Below, piece after piece: positions 23,801-34,300 of a stretch of 64,000 nt of DNA (the stretch's first letter is position 1; the number at the start of each line of letters is the position of its first letter). The stretch comes from Halichondria panicea (lineage: Eukaryota > Porifera > Demospongiae > Suberitida > Halichondriidae): positions 5,395,378-5,459,377 of the forward strand of contig NC_087381.1 of the NCBI RefSeq assembly GCF_963675165.1, in the 5' to 3' direction. The notes beneath the pieces were generated by a model, which saw nothing but the letters and a program-made list of their open reading frames with translations, did no database searches and was not told where the DNA came from. The position numbers and the translations under genes are program-made.

Positions 23801-26447
23801 TGTAGCTTGAACAGAACTTGCACATGCGTTACTTATAACTGAAGTGATCCTGTACCAAGAACGATGGAACAGGGTCACTAAGTAGAAAGCTGTATATACC
23901 AGGAACATGGAACACTAAAGTAGAAGCTTGAATTATAGCTCCTGCTGCTGACTGGGATCCTACTCCATGCAGAACCTGGAGCCATACTTCTCTGAGACTC
24001 CAGGCTTCTTTACTGTGATCCTAATCCACAGTGCATATATCTATAGTACTCAAATGTTTCAGCATGCCTCCAGTCTGGTTTAGTTTTATTGCTCCTGAGT
24101 TGCTGTGCAAGTCATACATGATAACAACATCACTACATGCACTGCATTATATTTCTGGTTTCTTTATAATCATGTCACCAGCCGAGGGTTTGCACTTTAG
24201 TGCTCTAGTTTGTTTGTTTGTCTGTTTGTCACGAGTATATCTACTCACCTGGATGCCACAGCACTGCGTTTACAGCATGGATAGCCTTCACACAACAATA
24301 TCTTGGTTTAAATAGTGACAGATTGTGATGTTAAAGCTTCTTTGTCGAGCAAAAGCTAAGAAGCTTGAACAAGCTTGTGACTGGGTCTGCTTACCTGGAT
24401 GCTCTAGCACTGCGTTTACAGCATGGGTAGCCTCCACATAACAAGTCAGTACTTCTAATAGTGGCAGCTTTCGGTGTTAAAGCTTCTTTGTCTAATAAAA
24501 GCGAGCAAAATGTAGCTTGAACAGAACTTGCACTTGCGTCCTGTACCAGGTCCAGAAACAATGGAACAGGGTCACTAAAGTAGAAAGCTTGCTTTAGCTG
24601 ACTGGGATCCATGCAGGACCTGGAGCCATACTTCTCTGAGACTCCAGGCTTCTTTGCTGTGATCCTAATCCACAGTGCATATTATCTATAGTACTACTTG
24701 TTCTCAAATGTTTCAGCATGCCTCCAGTCTGGTTTAGTTTTATTGCTCCTGAGTTGCTGTGCAAGTCATGCATGATGATGATAACAACATCACTATATGC
24801 ACTGCATTATATCAGTCTTTTGGTTTCATGTCACCAGCCGAGGGTTTGCACTTTAGTGCTCTAGTTTAGTTAGTTTATTATTCTATACTTGACTGTTCAT
24901 TATACTGATAATAAGTACTTGGCTTTCCTGCCCAACTTTAGCTTCTCAGTCTGGCTCATGTGACAATCCTCCAACCATTCCCACTGGATCCAGGATTTTC
25001 GTTGGTACAGCATTTGGAGAGACTGCATTCTACAGTTGTAACACTGGGTATCAGCTGTCAGGAGCAGCTAATGTGACCTGTCAGGCTAGTGGAAGTTGGA
25101 GTACTATACCAAGCTGTACTATGATGGGTGTGTTGTTGTCAGTTTTGCTTTGAATCAATGCAGCGATGAATTTATCCTCTGCTCACTCTTATAAATGGCC
25201 ATCTTAAGTATAGTCACCCATGTACTAGCGTGGCACTGTGAGTGGAGATAAAGTAGCACGTGAAACCATGCAGTAGCAAGCATGGCAACATTTATGATAG
25301 CAGAGAGAGAGATATATACCGACATAGAGGGAGAAACGACATGCACTCCTATTTAAGCAGCCAAGAAGAGCACAATAACTGCTGCGCTGCGCAAGAGTTT
25401 AGACATAACAATAAACAGGGGCAGATCTAGCAGGTAGCAGAGGGTGCTCAAGCAACCCCCTGACCTTGAACAAATTATTTTTGTCAATGTGTCTCACTCA
25501 TTGGCTGTGGAAGTCACTCTCAGACACTTGGTACTAGCTAGCGGAGTAGCTGTATCTATTTTATTACAGTAGTGTCTTTTAAAAGCTGTGATAAAAGCTT
25601 GAGTAGCTGCACAAGCCACTGCAGTGCAGACGGAGTGCAAGGAACCTCTGCAATGCAAACCACACATCACATTGACACTGCACCCACCGGAAATGGCGTC
25701 AAAAGGGGGCGTAACTTATATAAGCTATCGCGTGGGAGACTCCTTCCCTCTCTTGCTCAGCACCTACCTACCACTTTTTCTAGATCCGCCACTGAATAAA
25801 CGCCCACTCTCGTTTAAACACCCTCTCTACAGACGTTTCTAGGAGATAAACCACCCGGACATTTAATCAAATACACCGTTGATTTATAATTATATGAGGG
25901 TTCTTATTAGGGACAATTGGACCAAAACTGGTTCTTGTGGTTTCACACATAAATTATTATGTTGACACTTAAACACCCATACACCAGATACGACTGATTT
26001 CACTACTATTATTGTGGGCGCTGTGATGGCGACTGTCATTGTGTTGCTGATTGTTGTCTTTGTTGTTGTGATTGCCTTCAAGAATTATCAAAGCAAAATT
26101 CGTGATTCTATAAAGAAGAACAGGTATAATAATTGTGTAGGAATATACAAGAATAAATAGGTGAACCATGCAACAGAACACCATGCAGCACCATGAATAA
26201 ATTACTCAGCACTCTTGTTTCTTTATACAGCACCGTTAACAATGTGACCACCATCACTGAGGAGACAATAATGACTGATATTCCACTCAATGGCATTCCT
26301 CGCTCCATGATGAGTCTCCCCTCACTTCCAGCAGAGTATGAAGAGCCTGATATGACGGTAGAATCAGAGTATGAGGAGATATGGTCCTCTGAGAATGGTG
26401 ACAATGAGCACATCTTTGCCTTGGGTCCCTGTTCTGCATACAAGTAG
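11894..26447 (+). CDS. Locus B: sushi-domain membrane receptor without juxtamembrane domain
   Basis: Exons: signal 11894-11954; sushi 12027-12209, 12753-12923, 15883-16050, 17053-17223, 18357-18521, 18590-18763, 18853-19029, 19127-19297, 19382-19555, one sushi in two pieces 22773-22839 plus 22982-23109, then 23170-23343 and 24942-25127; transmembrane exon 25988-26123; tail exon 26231-26447. All phases agree and the sum is 2,523 nt, 840 residues, 12 sushi domains. The dead exon 12491-12716 is left out. The model spans 14.5 kb because foldback elements fill 13.0-15.7 kb and 19.6-22.4 kb, so the 5' and 3' parts could belong to separate genes; no tail exon or signal exon was seen between them, which favours one gene. 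Confidence 0.62.
12491..12716 (+). pseudogene. Locus B dead sushi exon
   Basis: Sister exons begin after ATAATAG; here the acceptor reads ATAATCG, so AG has become CG. A TAA is created by a 3-nt insertion in the NGS segment (CCAATTAATGGG), and further insertions (GTAGATCTA, TATATAATTATA) disrupt the middle. The GCCTATACCTGTAACAC and GGAAGTTGGAG blocks remain. Confidence 0.75.
13058..13580. mobile_element. Foldback element with an internal 11-bp tandem repeat
   Basis: The ends are inverted copies: GTCTCATGAATCAGCCGCC at the left and GGCGGCTGATTCATGAGAC at the right, pairing over about 65 bp up to AGTGCTCAGACGG. Inside, at about 13336-13403, an 11-bp unit (ATGCGTAATGC) is repeated six times. 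A fragment of the same family lies at about 59570-59612. Confidence 0.7.
13582..14408. mobile_element. Foldback element (TTGGGCACCACTCC family), large copy with nested repeat
   Basis: The left end GTTGGGCACCACTCCAACCT pairs with the right end AGGTTGGAGTGGTGCCCAAC-like sequence (14375-14408). A second inverted pair is nested inside (AGAGTTAGAGGGATAGGAAACGG near 13748 and its complement near 14209). No protein recognised. Confidence 0.65.
14409..15254. other. Locus B intron with repeat debris
   Basis: No exon seen. Two related copies of a segment containing CTTGCCAGCAGATGGTGT occur near 14605 and 14785, and there is a small CA/GACA-rich run near 14970-15020. Probably part of one or more degenerate elements. 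Confidence 0.4.
15255..15652. mobile_element. Foldback element (TTGGGCACCACTCC family), short copy
   Basis: Terminal inverted repeats of about 75 bp beginning TAGTTGGGCGGAGTCCAACC and continuing through TTGGGCACCACTCCAATGTC. The core is non-coding and shares the segment TACTTAGCTTTAGGGTGTGG with the 13582-14408 copy. Confidence 0.75.
15653..15882. other. Locus B intron remainder
   Basis: Short AT-rich stretch between the foldback element and the next sushi exon. Nothing recognised apart from the acceptor before 15883. Confidence 0.4.
16089..16997. mobile_element. Element with GGGTGACACTAAGTGTCATGG / CGCTTCGCTCGCCC ends
   Basis: The left end contains the palindrome TGACACTAAGTGTCA followed by GGCGCGAGCG. 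The right end carries GGGACTCGCTTCGCTCGCCC. A nested inverted pair lies at 16384-16430 and 16606-16650 (ATGAGGGGATGGAG). The same termini occur around the RPA-like gene at 41.1-42.9 kb and, for the left end only, at 17251. Confidence 0.5.
17264..17598. mobile_element. Harbinger-like MITE with TAA target duplication
   Basis: Inverted ends AGCCCCGTTTACG and CGTGTAAATTGGGCT; TAA at both flanks (17261-17263 and 17599-17601). The paralogous segment at 16089 shows the uninterrupted site (GACACTAAGTGTCAT), proving insertion into a pre-existing element. TIR form and 3-bp TWA duplication fit PIF/Harbinger MITEs. Confidence 0.8.
17853..18060. mobile_element. Foldback element in locus B intron
   Basis: Arms of about 50 bp beginning AGCTAGCTAGCTGTGGCCCT and containing ATGGTGTTGTCGAGAAG; the right arm is the complement with a few changes. 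A fragment of the same arm lies near 18238 (TTCTCGACAACAC). Confidence 0.65.
19588..20062. mobile_element. Long-TIR foldback element
   Basis: Arms of about 85 bp are inverted copies (left TTGCTAGGATTGGCCAGGGG, right its complement), including the segment AAAAAGCGTGGAAATAAGAA. The core of about 300 bp has no protein. It sits directly after the sushi exon ending at 19555. Confidence 0.75.
20240..21591. mobile_element. CAGTGGCGTAG-ended DNA element with nested insertions
   Basis: Ends are CAGTGGCGTAGGCAG and CTGGCTACGCCACTG. Inside, a related element starts at about 20380 (CAGTGGCGTATATCCAGGAA), and within that a third inverted pair spans 20555-21253 (arms GGCTACCGTAA...TTATAGAACCAG). Neither strand gives a recognisable transposase. 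Confidence 0.6.
21592..21982. other. Locus B intron, no feature recognised
   Basis: Between two mobile elements. No sushi homology or repeat ends seen. Confidence 0.4.
21992..22359. mobile_element. Mutator-like MITE with 9-bp target duplication
   Basis: Inverted ends TAGTCGGGCGCCGCCGCCCT and its near-complement (AGGGCGGCGGCGCTCAACTA). GTGCAGAAT flanks it on both sides (21983-21991 and 22360-22368), an exact 9-bp duplication as left by Mutator-superfamily insertions. The right half of a second copy is at about 51262-51450. Confidence 0.82.
22360..22772. other. Locus B intron upstream of the split sushi exon
   Basis: No exon seen. The last 130 bp (CAAATGTGGGCTGGAGG, AGCATGATCACGTGTATTGC) match the segment upstream of locus F exon 56075, so the intron was duplicated with its exon. 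Confidence 0.5.
22773..23109 (+). CDS. Sushi domain of locus B split by a MITE-like intron
   Basis: Coding pieces 22773-22839 and 22982-23109 total 195 nt, phase 1-1. The first half reads SCSDPPTILNGSRTFT; the second GTTTGETATYTCNTGYQ onward. The 142-bp interruption begins GTAAAAAC and ends GCTGTGTAG, and removing it restores frame with four extra residues (THCC). In all sister exons this position is uninterrupted. Confidence 0.65.
22832..22985. mobile_element. MITE-like insertion acting as an intron
   Basis: Terminal inverted repeats of 19 bp (ACTACACAG[T/C]AAAAACACA) flank about 115 bp of AT-rich sequence. The donor GT and acceptor AG lie inside the repeats. Confidence 0.65.
23397..24870. 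repeat. Tandemly duplicated repeat block in locus B intron
   Basis: A 53-bp unit with TTACCCGAGGCGCGTGGGCG occurs twice (from 23397). Then a segment of about 700 bp occurs twice in direct orientation (about 23500-24200 and 24215-24850), sharing TCACGAGTATATCTACTCAC, AAAGCTTCTTTGTCGAGC and GCATGCCTCCAGTCTGGTTT. No coding family recognised. Confidence 0.7.
25158..25200 (+). pseudogene. Relic of the CPPLTLMNG sushi exon start
   Basis: GCGATGAATTTATCCTC...CACTCTTATAAATGG aligns with the starts of the exons at 8509 and 37553, but the frame and the remainder are lost. The same relic is at about 57066-57110 in locus F, so it was lost before that duplication. Confidence 0.6.
25201..25987. other. Locus B intron before the transmembrane exon
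   Basis: No exon seen. The whole stretch has a close copy at about 57110-57900 in locus F, including GGGGCGGATCTAGCAGG-type element ends and ACCCACCGGAAATGGCGTC. Confidence 0.6.
25988..26123 (+). CDS. Locus B transmembrane exon (class 2)
   Basis: 136 nt, phase 1 in, phase 2 out. Reads DTTDFTTIIVGAVMATVIVL, a further hydrophobic stretch to VVVIAF, then KNYQSKIRDSIKKNR as a basic stop-transfer. It joins the sushi domains directly to the membrane with no juxtamembrane domain. Confidence 0.75.
26231..26447 (+). CDS. Locus B cytoplasmic tail exon (class 2)
   Basis: Ends at TAG 26445-26447. Motifs in order: NGIPRSMMSLPSLP, YEEP (YxxP), EYEEI 11 residues after the first tyrosine (YEEI is the preferred Src-family SH2 ligand), an acidic stretch, HIFALGP and C-terminal SAYK. 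The scaffold IPRS..(M)SLPS.P matches class 1 tails, so the two classes are diverged copies. Confidence 0.78.
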
Positions 26448-27138
26448 ACACTTATAGTAACTTAAAAAAAGGACTCGAACCACTATTAGATCTAGTTAAC
26501 TTAATGTGTATTAAGATTAAGTGCAGCACTGCAGCAGAGCACTCTAGTTATATTGATAGTACTATATGGTTACTAGAGTAAATTATTATTGTTATCCATA
26601 CAACTTCTATTATAGTTATCTTTACCTCTTTACAATTATGGCAATGTTCAAAGTATCCCTTTCTGTCAATTTTCTGTGTGCTTTTAAACTGTCACAGTTC
26701 AGGTATTAGAGAGACTCTATAAGCTCCGTTTACACCAGGCCATTAAAGAATTAAGCGGTTTAGCTGTGAGTAAACACGAAGAGCTTATGCAATATCAGAT
26801 AGTATGTTTTGGCATGGCCATGGGTCCTTATCCTGCGTAAGGGCTGCAGAAAAACAGCCGTAAGTTCACCTTATTTTCTGAAAGCTTAGAAAGAGCCTTT
26901 GTTTTTTGGTATAATTATAATTTGTCATTTTTCGGCTATGGACGTATTGACTGAAATCTTTCATCTCCGATACTCTTTGAAAGATCTCTTATCCGTAAAT
27001 CCTTGAAATTAAAATAATGCACAGAATTCAATTTATGGCAGCGGAAAGAGTATATACGTCCTGAACTAAATAAATTGGATGACATTACAGCTTTAAATTT
27101 GTCTTCAATTTCTTGTCTAATGTGAAAATATTAATACT

Positions 27139-27360
27139 TTGCCGAGTTGTTCCGTTTCGACTGTGATCATTCAGAATCTTAATTTCAATCTCAAACATGT
27201 CCAACAGTTATTGCTGACTTCAATAGTTTGGAATGCTTAATATTATACATTTGAGCTATGGATAACACTGCTGTTATTATGAGATCGGTGATAGCTTACA
27301 ATTATTGTTATTTAAGTTGCCCGTTGTTGTATTTATTGCTGTGGTTGTTACTATATAGTC
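27139..27360 (+). pseudogene. Relic of juxtamembrane/transmembrane exon
   Basis: Recognisable blocks: TGTGATCATTCAGAATCTTA, CCAACAGTTATTGCTGACTT, TGGATAACACTGCTGTTATT. Deletions and stops throughout. Part of the debris between loci B and C. Confidence 0.7.
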
Positions 27361-29084
27361 TATGATAAATCTAAGCAACACTGATTCCTATCACTCATGC
27401 AAGGGAGTTCCTTTAATAGTATATGAATCATCCTTGTCACATAATAGATTGACTGCATGGACCTGTAGTTATTAAGAAAAAGCTTTTTAAAACCGTACAT
27501 TTAAATCATGCAAAGGCTGTCGGTCGCAGTACAGCGTGGAAATGCGGCCTCAGTGATGGGCACAATGGACTCGCAGACCCTCTCGCTCGAAACATTGGAC
27601 CTTTGAATTACTACATTATTTATTGTTGTACGAATTACACCTGGTCTGTACATGTATACGTATACTATGTAGTTATTATATATACATATACTATATCCTA
27701 GCTATTATTACGAGTGTGTAACAAGTTTCTTACTGATCTGATGATGTCATTTGCTGAATTGAGGCCGAAACACATCAAAAAGCAAAATTCCTCTATAGAA
27801 ACAAGGTATTCCAAACAATAAACAAATCTAGAGTGTCGTTTGTGTAGACCTCTATGGTTGACAACAAAGTAGGTGCTCATAATAATTATATAATTACATA
27901 ATAATTATCAAATCCTGGCGACCTTCGGCACAATAAAGTTATACTAAGATCTAATGTTTCCAAGATCTCAAAATGAACTAGATCTACTGCATGTACCGAG
28001 CCAGTAGTTAATCTTTCTTCTCTGCATTGTTGAATGTATCATAATTATCAGTGTAGCTATAATATTAACCTAGCCAGTCTGTTTTAATTATCATTCATGT
28101 ATGCACTTTGTGTCCAGTTTTAGGTCCTTCTCCATCCAGCTGCTCAAGTTGTCCTTGTAACAAGGACAACTTACGAAGGAACAGTGACCTATTCAGCTGT
28201 GATACTGAGTACTTACTGCCAGGATCAGCTACAATGAGACGTCTGGCTATATATAGTGGAAGTTGGAGTACTGCACCAACTTGTCCACGTAAGATTCGTA
28301 AACTCTTAATTGCTACCGAATAAATCAACAATTGGCCCAATTTTATGTGTCTATCTCCACATCACAGTTGTTACAGTGGAAACAGGTTTTACATTGGTTA
28401 ACAGTAATGACATAATTATATGTTACACTTAATGAAAGGAATGACCATAATAATTATTGATGTCATGATAGAGGTTAATTATTATTCGTGAATTGTGACT
28501 TTTTTTACCAATAATTATTATTAAGGTATAGCCGATAAAGGCTATATTATAATGGGTCCAGAACCTTCACTGGTACGACATTTCAGTGGGGATATGGCCA
28601 CCTACACTTGTAACACTGGTTACCAACATTCAGGATCATCCACTGTGACTTGTTAGGTTAGTGGAAGTTGGAGTACTGTACCAACTTGCCCATGTAAGAT
28701 TTGTAGTTCTTACCTATCGTATAAAACAGAATGTATAATCAGACAGCTGCCAGATGAGAACGTATGTGTGGAACAAGCTGATTTTTCACAGGTCTACCTA
28801 TGAACAACTTAGCTAACCTCTAAAATTAATAACCCAATTCTAAAAATTAATATGCATGATAATTATTAGCCTCATTTCCAGCCTCGTTGTTTTTAGCTAG
28901 GCCGCCAACTAGGCCTGGTATTGATTGTATCTGCATGGGCGTGATTAGGAACCAAAAAACAAAAGCAGAGAGATTTGCAGAAACAACACACCTGTCAACA
29001 AGGGCCGGCAGTGTTGATCCTACCTACTAGCTTGTAGTCCATCACAAAGGGCAGTGATTGATAGCAAGAGACATGCGCATGAAG

Positions 29085-29293
29085 CCGAGATATTTCAGCC
29101 ATCATTTATTTTCAAATGGCTAAAAAATGATGAGCAGCTGATTTCAAATTCAAGTTTATCTACTTTGAGTTTTGAAAGCTTAACTTTATCCTAGCTATGA
29201 GGCAGAATACAGGTGTGAAGTAACTCTCTCCTCATCCCAACTGCCAAATGACGTGCTAGTTACAAGTGGAAGTTATGAGCTCACTTTTGACAG
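29085..29293 (+). pseudogene. Decayed Ig-like exon in locus C
   Basis: Matches the locus A Ig exon (CATGAAGCCGAGATATTTCA, AATGGCTAAAAAATGATGAG, GAATACAGGTGTGAAGTAAC). A TAG interrupts the segment corresponding to TISDAAEY, and the donor is lost. Confidence 0.75.
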
Positions 29294-29538
29294 GGTAATT
29301 ATTATTAAATAATACCATTGATTTGTATGAGGGGGATAATTGGACCCAAAAAATGAGGAACTGGTTCTCGTAGAATTACATGTGGTTTCACACTTGAACA
29401 CCCATACACCAGATTTCACTACTATTATTTTGGGCGCTGCCATGGCGACTGTCATTGTGTTGTTTGTTGTTGTGATTGCCTTCAAGAAGTATCAAAGCAA
29501 AATTCGTGATTCTATATAAGTACAGATATAATTATTAT

Positions 29539-29607
29539 GGAATGCCATTGGGTGGAATATCAGTCATTATTGTCTCCTCAGTGGTCTAAAGAAGGAAGAG
29601 TGCTGAG
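29539..29607 (-). pseudogene. Inverted fragment of a class 2 tail exon
   Basis: Read on the minus strand it matches the intron end and start of the tail exon at 26207-26300 (CTCAGCACTCTT, CACTGAGGAGACAATAATGA). The neighbouring relics face the other way, so a local inversion or template switch occurred here. Confidence 0.7.
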
Positions 29608-29999
29608 AATAATTATAATGTTGTTTAACATAGACTATAATATTGACCATACAAACTTCTCTTTCCTAAAAAATGATCATGGTAATGTGCAAGAGTAATA
29701 ATCGATTTTTGTCGATTTCCTGAGTTGTGATATTTTGGTATTATGACAGTGACCATGCAATCGGATATATCGTTTATGTAAAAAAAATATTACAGTCCGC
29801 GTCCCCTATAGAATTGCAGTCAAGCGGCATGCATGTGTATAACACTTGTTCACCTTGACGAGACCCTCTTACAAAACTTAAACACTGAAATTAATCCTTA
29901 GTACAACTGATAATGATCATCAACGTACTGAAATGCATGGTTTATTGGCATGCATCAAAACCTTTTTCTCTTTTAGCAAGAGTATAATTATTATAGAGA

Positions 30000-30262
30000 G
30001 AGAGTATCGAACGTAGGCATACTGTATATCAGAGGTATATGGCAGAGATTAATGTGACTTCCTGTACCTGTCACAAGCTTGGAATTTGCACACTGACCAA
30101 TCCAAGCGTGGGTGATGTAATAAGTAAAAGAAAATAGATTACATCACCCACGCTTGGATTGGTCAGTGTGCAAATTCCAAGCTTGTGACAGATACAGGAA
30201 GTCACGTTACTCTCCGCATGTGTCTGATGTACAGTATGCCTACGTTCGATACTCTCTTCTCT
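30000..30262. mobile_element. Near-perfect hairpin element (~120-bp arms)
   Basis: The ends GAGTATCGAACGTAGGCATA and its complement enclose arms that pair almost completely to a centre near 30120-30137 (GTGATGTAATAAGTAAAAG...ATTACATCAC). The paralogous segment near 51930 lacks it, showing a separate insertion. Related to 9690-9865. Confidence 0.8.
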
Positions 30263-31322
30263 AAGTAGCAATAGTGAAATTTGGAATTTATGCATGATTG
30301 CCACCTACACTTGTAACACTAGCTACAAACTTTCAGGATCGTTCATTTGCAGTGACCTGTCAGGCTATAATTATAGGTAGCGGAAGGTCATTTACTATTA
30401 TTTTGACCATTTGAGTGCGTGGTTTCTCATAGAGTCACTCACTCAACAACAACACTATTAACCTGACCACTATAAATTCTACATAGCTTATTTGGATAAT
30501 GGTCATTCACATGGCTAAATTAAGGCCCTTGACCACAATCTACTACCGGGACAATAAACAGCTTGTGTCACGAAATGCCATGCCTTAAAAACCCTTTGTT
30601 GCATATAGAAACCAGCATAGAACCACTTGCTGCGTAGATGTGAAAAAAATAATTCGGTATACATTTTGTTCTGTTTTTGGTGGCTGGAAATGAAATAGTA
30701 ATTGCATCGAAACCATGCATGCATATGGTGTCTAGTAAATTTCCCACAGGAATCATTAATGTCTCGTTGAATGTGTCACTATAAAAGCAATGATTTGATA
30801 GTTTGGGTGGGAGGTGGGAACCTTTACCGAAAGGTCACCTTACTGCAATAAAAAATTATGCCATGTATTGGCACTTGCTATTCCTTTGATCTCAGAGGTC
30901 AAAAGGCAACAATATCCATTACTGAAATGAAATTTCATGATGACGTTTGTGGTCTTTGTTTTCGAAGTTTGAGGTCAATCAGCGAAAACTGCAAATATTT
31001 TATGCCTCAAAAATATCTCGCTATTATAGCTTAGTTGTATATCAATGACAATGATATCTATGGATTACTGAAATTATTTTATTCCGCCGGCAACACATGA
31101 ATGTTCAATTCGGTATGTGATCAATTTTCGTGACAAATATTCGTTGTCTTTGCATGTTGAAAGGTTTGCCTGTAAATGCATGTATGTATATCTACCATAA
31201 GTACTAATTATGCAAAAGCAACTATAATTATATAGCTACATATACATCCAGTTAAGTGGGTAGAAGCTAAAAAAGCAATTACCTTACATGATTCCCAGTT
31301 TGGCACTGAATTGAGTTATAAA
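30263..31322. other. Upstream region of locus D
   Basis: Contains a short sushi relic (about 30300-30375, CACTTGTAACACTAG...GTGACCTGTCAGGCT) and otherwise no gene. It is a duplicate of about 51960-52924, upstream of locus F, so it likely carries the promoter of this gene class. Confidence 0.55.
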
Positions 31323-34300
31323 ATGGCGTACTACATGAACCAAGCCAGAGCACTCTTGATCTTTTTTCTCTGGCACTGCATTGTTGAAGGTATGGGTAAA
31401 AACTCTAACTCTATAGACTACTTTCCCCTTTTCTGTCAATTTTCTGTGGTAAATTTAAACAGTTGGGGTATTAGAGAGACTCTATGACGATGACCATTGG
31501 GATATCGTTTATATATAGTCCGGCCCCCTAAATATTTCACTCTCACTTCTATTCCATTCTGCTTATCACATGATATTTAGCGGACGGGCATGTGGATTTG
31601 GATTAATTAATGTATATACGATTTCAGTGCGAGCTGTTGTTTTATACTTTAATTCTTCTCTTGTTGGAATATGTAGCGTGGAAAATTGCTAAAACACAAT
31701 GTGAAGTCAAGCTGTGTACAATTCTTAAGATGATAGAAACATGAAAATAATAGTGAAGAATCAGCAGCGTAAGAATGTGGCCGAATTATGCTCAGTATAA
31801 TAGTATGCTAAAAGAACTGAATGCACAACCTAGTATATATAGACATAACTCCTGCTGGACCCAAGTGCAATAAATATTATTGATGAAAAACAACTGTTTA
31901 TAGCAAATTTCCCCAATTAGTGGGAGCATGCAGTAAGATAGTTGAGTGATTACGTTTTATTGGCTAGTAAAGTTGAAGGAAGACCGATCTATTAGTTGGG
32001 TATGCTCATATTACTCAATGCAACATGTTATACACATTACAATACCATTACGTGTGGTCCAACAGTTATTGCTGACTTGAATGCTCATGCAATACAATAA
32101 CATCCTTTGAGCTATGGATAACATCCGTACCATCCTTGTCACATGCACAATAGATTGAGTGGATCTGTTACAATATAGCTATTTTTACGGGTGTGTAACA
32201 AATTTCTATTTTGGTACTGATCTGATGATGGCAATTTTCTATTGTTTGTGAATTGCGGCTAAAACACCAAATTCAAATTCCTCTATAGAAACAAGGTATT
32301 CTAAACAATATAGAGGTGTGCACATAATTTACATATAGTCTGTGCAGACTGTGAACAACAGTGCTCATTTTAATATAGATGAGCTCATTGCATGCATGTG
32401 CCATGGTGTAGTATAGATCTGTAATCCTGGTGAAAACTTTTGTTTTAGTTATTTATATATATATATATAATCAGGTAGATCTACTGTTTCTACAAGATCT
32501 CTAAAATGAAATACTGCATCTACGGAGCATGTTTATTCTCTGCATTGTTGAAGGTGTCAATCAGTAGCCAGCCTGTTTTTAATAATGGCGATTACCGTTC
32601 ATCTATATATATTTATGTCCAGTTTTAGGTCCTCCTACACTCAGCTGCTTAACACCGCCTACTATTCAAATGGCTACGTCTCTTCAAGAACGTCCTTCTC
32701 AGCAACGTACAGCTGCAACACAGGGTACCAACTGTCTGGATCCCCCACAGCAATTTGTGAAAGGGAAGACTTTTACTGGGACTCTATAGCCACATGTATG
32801 ATAGGTAAGTATGAATGCTACAATTAATTGTGGTGTATATAAATTATGTAATTATAGTGGATTGTGGTCCCTCTCCCTCTATTTCCAATGGGTCACCTGG
32901 TACTCCAACAAGGACAACATTTGGAGGGACAGGGACGTACAGCTGTAATACTGGTTACGTACTGTCAGGATCATCCACTGTTACATGTCAAGCCAGTGGA
33001 AGTTGGAGCACTATACCAATTTGTCAACGTAAGATTTGTAACTCCTGCTATTACACCATAGATAGAGTAGAGAGGGATTGGCAATGGAAGTGGTTCACGT
33101 GATGCTTCTAAAATGGATTAGTCTATGTGTAGCTCAGAAATAATCTGTGTTTCACTTTCTACCCCGAGAAACTTATTGAGCCCTATGACCATGCGTCTCA
33201 AAGACCCCTCTAAACACTTAAACAAGTGCCCCCTGATAGTGAGTATAATTTGGAAATGAATCCTGATTGTCGTGAAGTAGGGCCAAGCCAACTTAATTAC
33301 ATGCATCACAGAATGCAGCGGGTCTCTTTTTGAAAATCTAAAAAATCCTACAAACCACCCACTCCATACCCTTATAAGGCTTATTTGTGACCACAACTTA
33401 CCAGTGTGGTTTGGGAAGCCTAACAATTTCTCAAAACACCCACTTTCCCTTCATTTTTAATGAGTTCACGATTATACCTTATTATAAACGGGTACTAATT
33501 TTAGCGAATTTTAGTGAATTTGTAATTAACGCTAAATTAAGTACACGCTAATAATAACGCAATTGAATCTCATTAAAAAAAGTAAGTACATTTGTTTTTG
33601 TTTTTTTCTAATGTACTTTTGTAATGTAATGTACTTTTGAGAGTATGCTAAGCAATCTAGCCCTTTTTTCATCTGTGTCTGACTCCAAACTTTCCATTTA
33701 ATTTAAAAACTCGTACTTTACTAATACTGTGGTAATGTATTTGCTACAAATCCGCCAAAAATAGTATCCTAAAAACAGAGAAAAATCTGAAAATGCTAAA
33801 ATTACCCGTAATAATAAGGTATATATTACAGGCCTGGCTGGTCTATAAATTGCTAATGAAAGTCCGTGAAACATGTTATAAGTTGGCTTGGCCTATATAA
33901 TTATATTTAGCTAGTCTAACACAGAGCGATTTTTCATGCTTTTGTTAATTTATTAACACAATTTGCAGTTGCATTAAAAGCATAAATAATGAGACTTGTA
34001 TGAGTGATGATGTTATTCCATCAGCATTGTTCGATTGTATCTCAATTGGCTGCATGTGCATGGTTACAAGAGTATAAATTATGTACTTTAATTGTGACGT
34101 AGGTCTGGCAGAATGCGACGTGTGCATGTACAGTCTATTTGAGCACTCTTTTTCTAATAGAGTATTATTATTATACTCTTCCTAATAAACTCTCTATTTA
34201 ATAAAAATGTGTTAATCGCTCATTGCAGCCATCTGTGGATCCCCTCCTTCTATCTCAAATGGATCTCCTGGCACACCCACTAGCATCATACAAGGAGGGA

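Larger units (their letters stand above)
27973..29607 (+). pseudogene. Locus C: sushi receptor pseudogene
   Basis: The order of a receptor gene is kept but nearly every part is broken. Signal exon 27973-28035 has ATG AAC TAG and donor GTTGAATGT in place of GAAGGT. A chimeric sushi exon 28118-28288 is still open and 171 nt long but lacks normal spacing. A sushi relic 28551-28693 has TAG at 28654-28656 for the usual CAG and has lost its donor. An Ig-like relic spans 29085-29293 with a stop. The transmembrane relic 29413-29519 has a TAA. Finally a tail fragment 29539-29607 lies on the opposite strand. Confidence 0.78.

Noticed and set aside
11894..26447. Splitting locus B into two genes at the 19.6-22.4 kb transposon block
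   Set aside because: No membrane/tail exon before the block and no signal exon after it; a single in-frame model is simpler, though not proven.
33118..33426. 102-residue minus-strand ORF and its copy at 34814-35218
   Set aside because: Both are readings of the 240-bp inverted arms; no domain features, and coding diverges right outside the arms.
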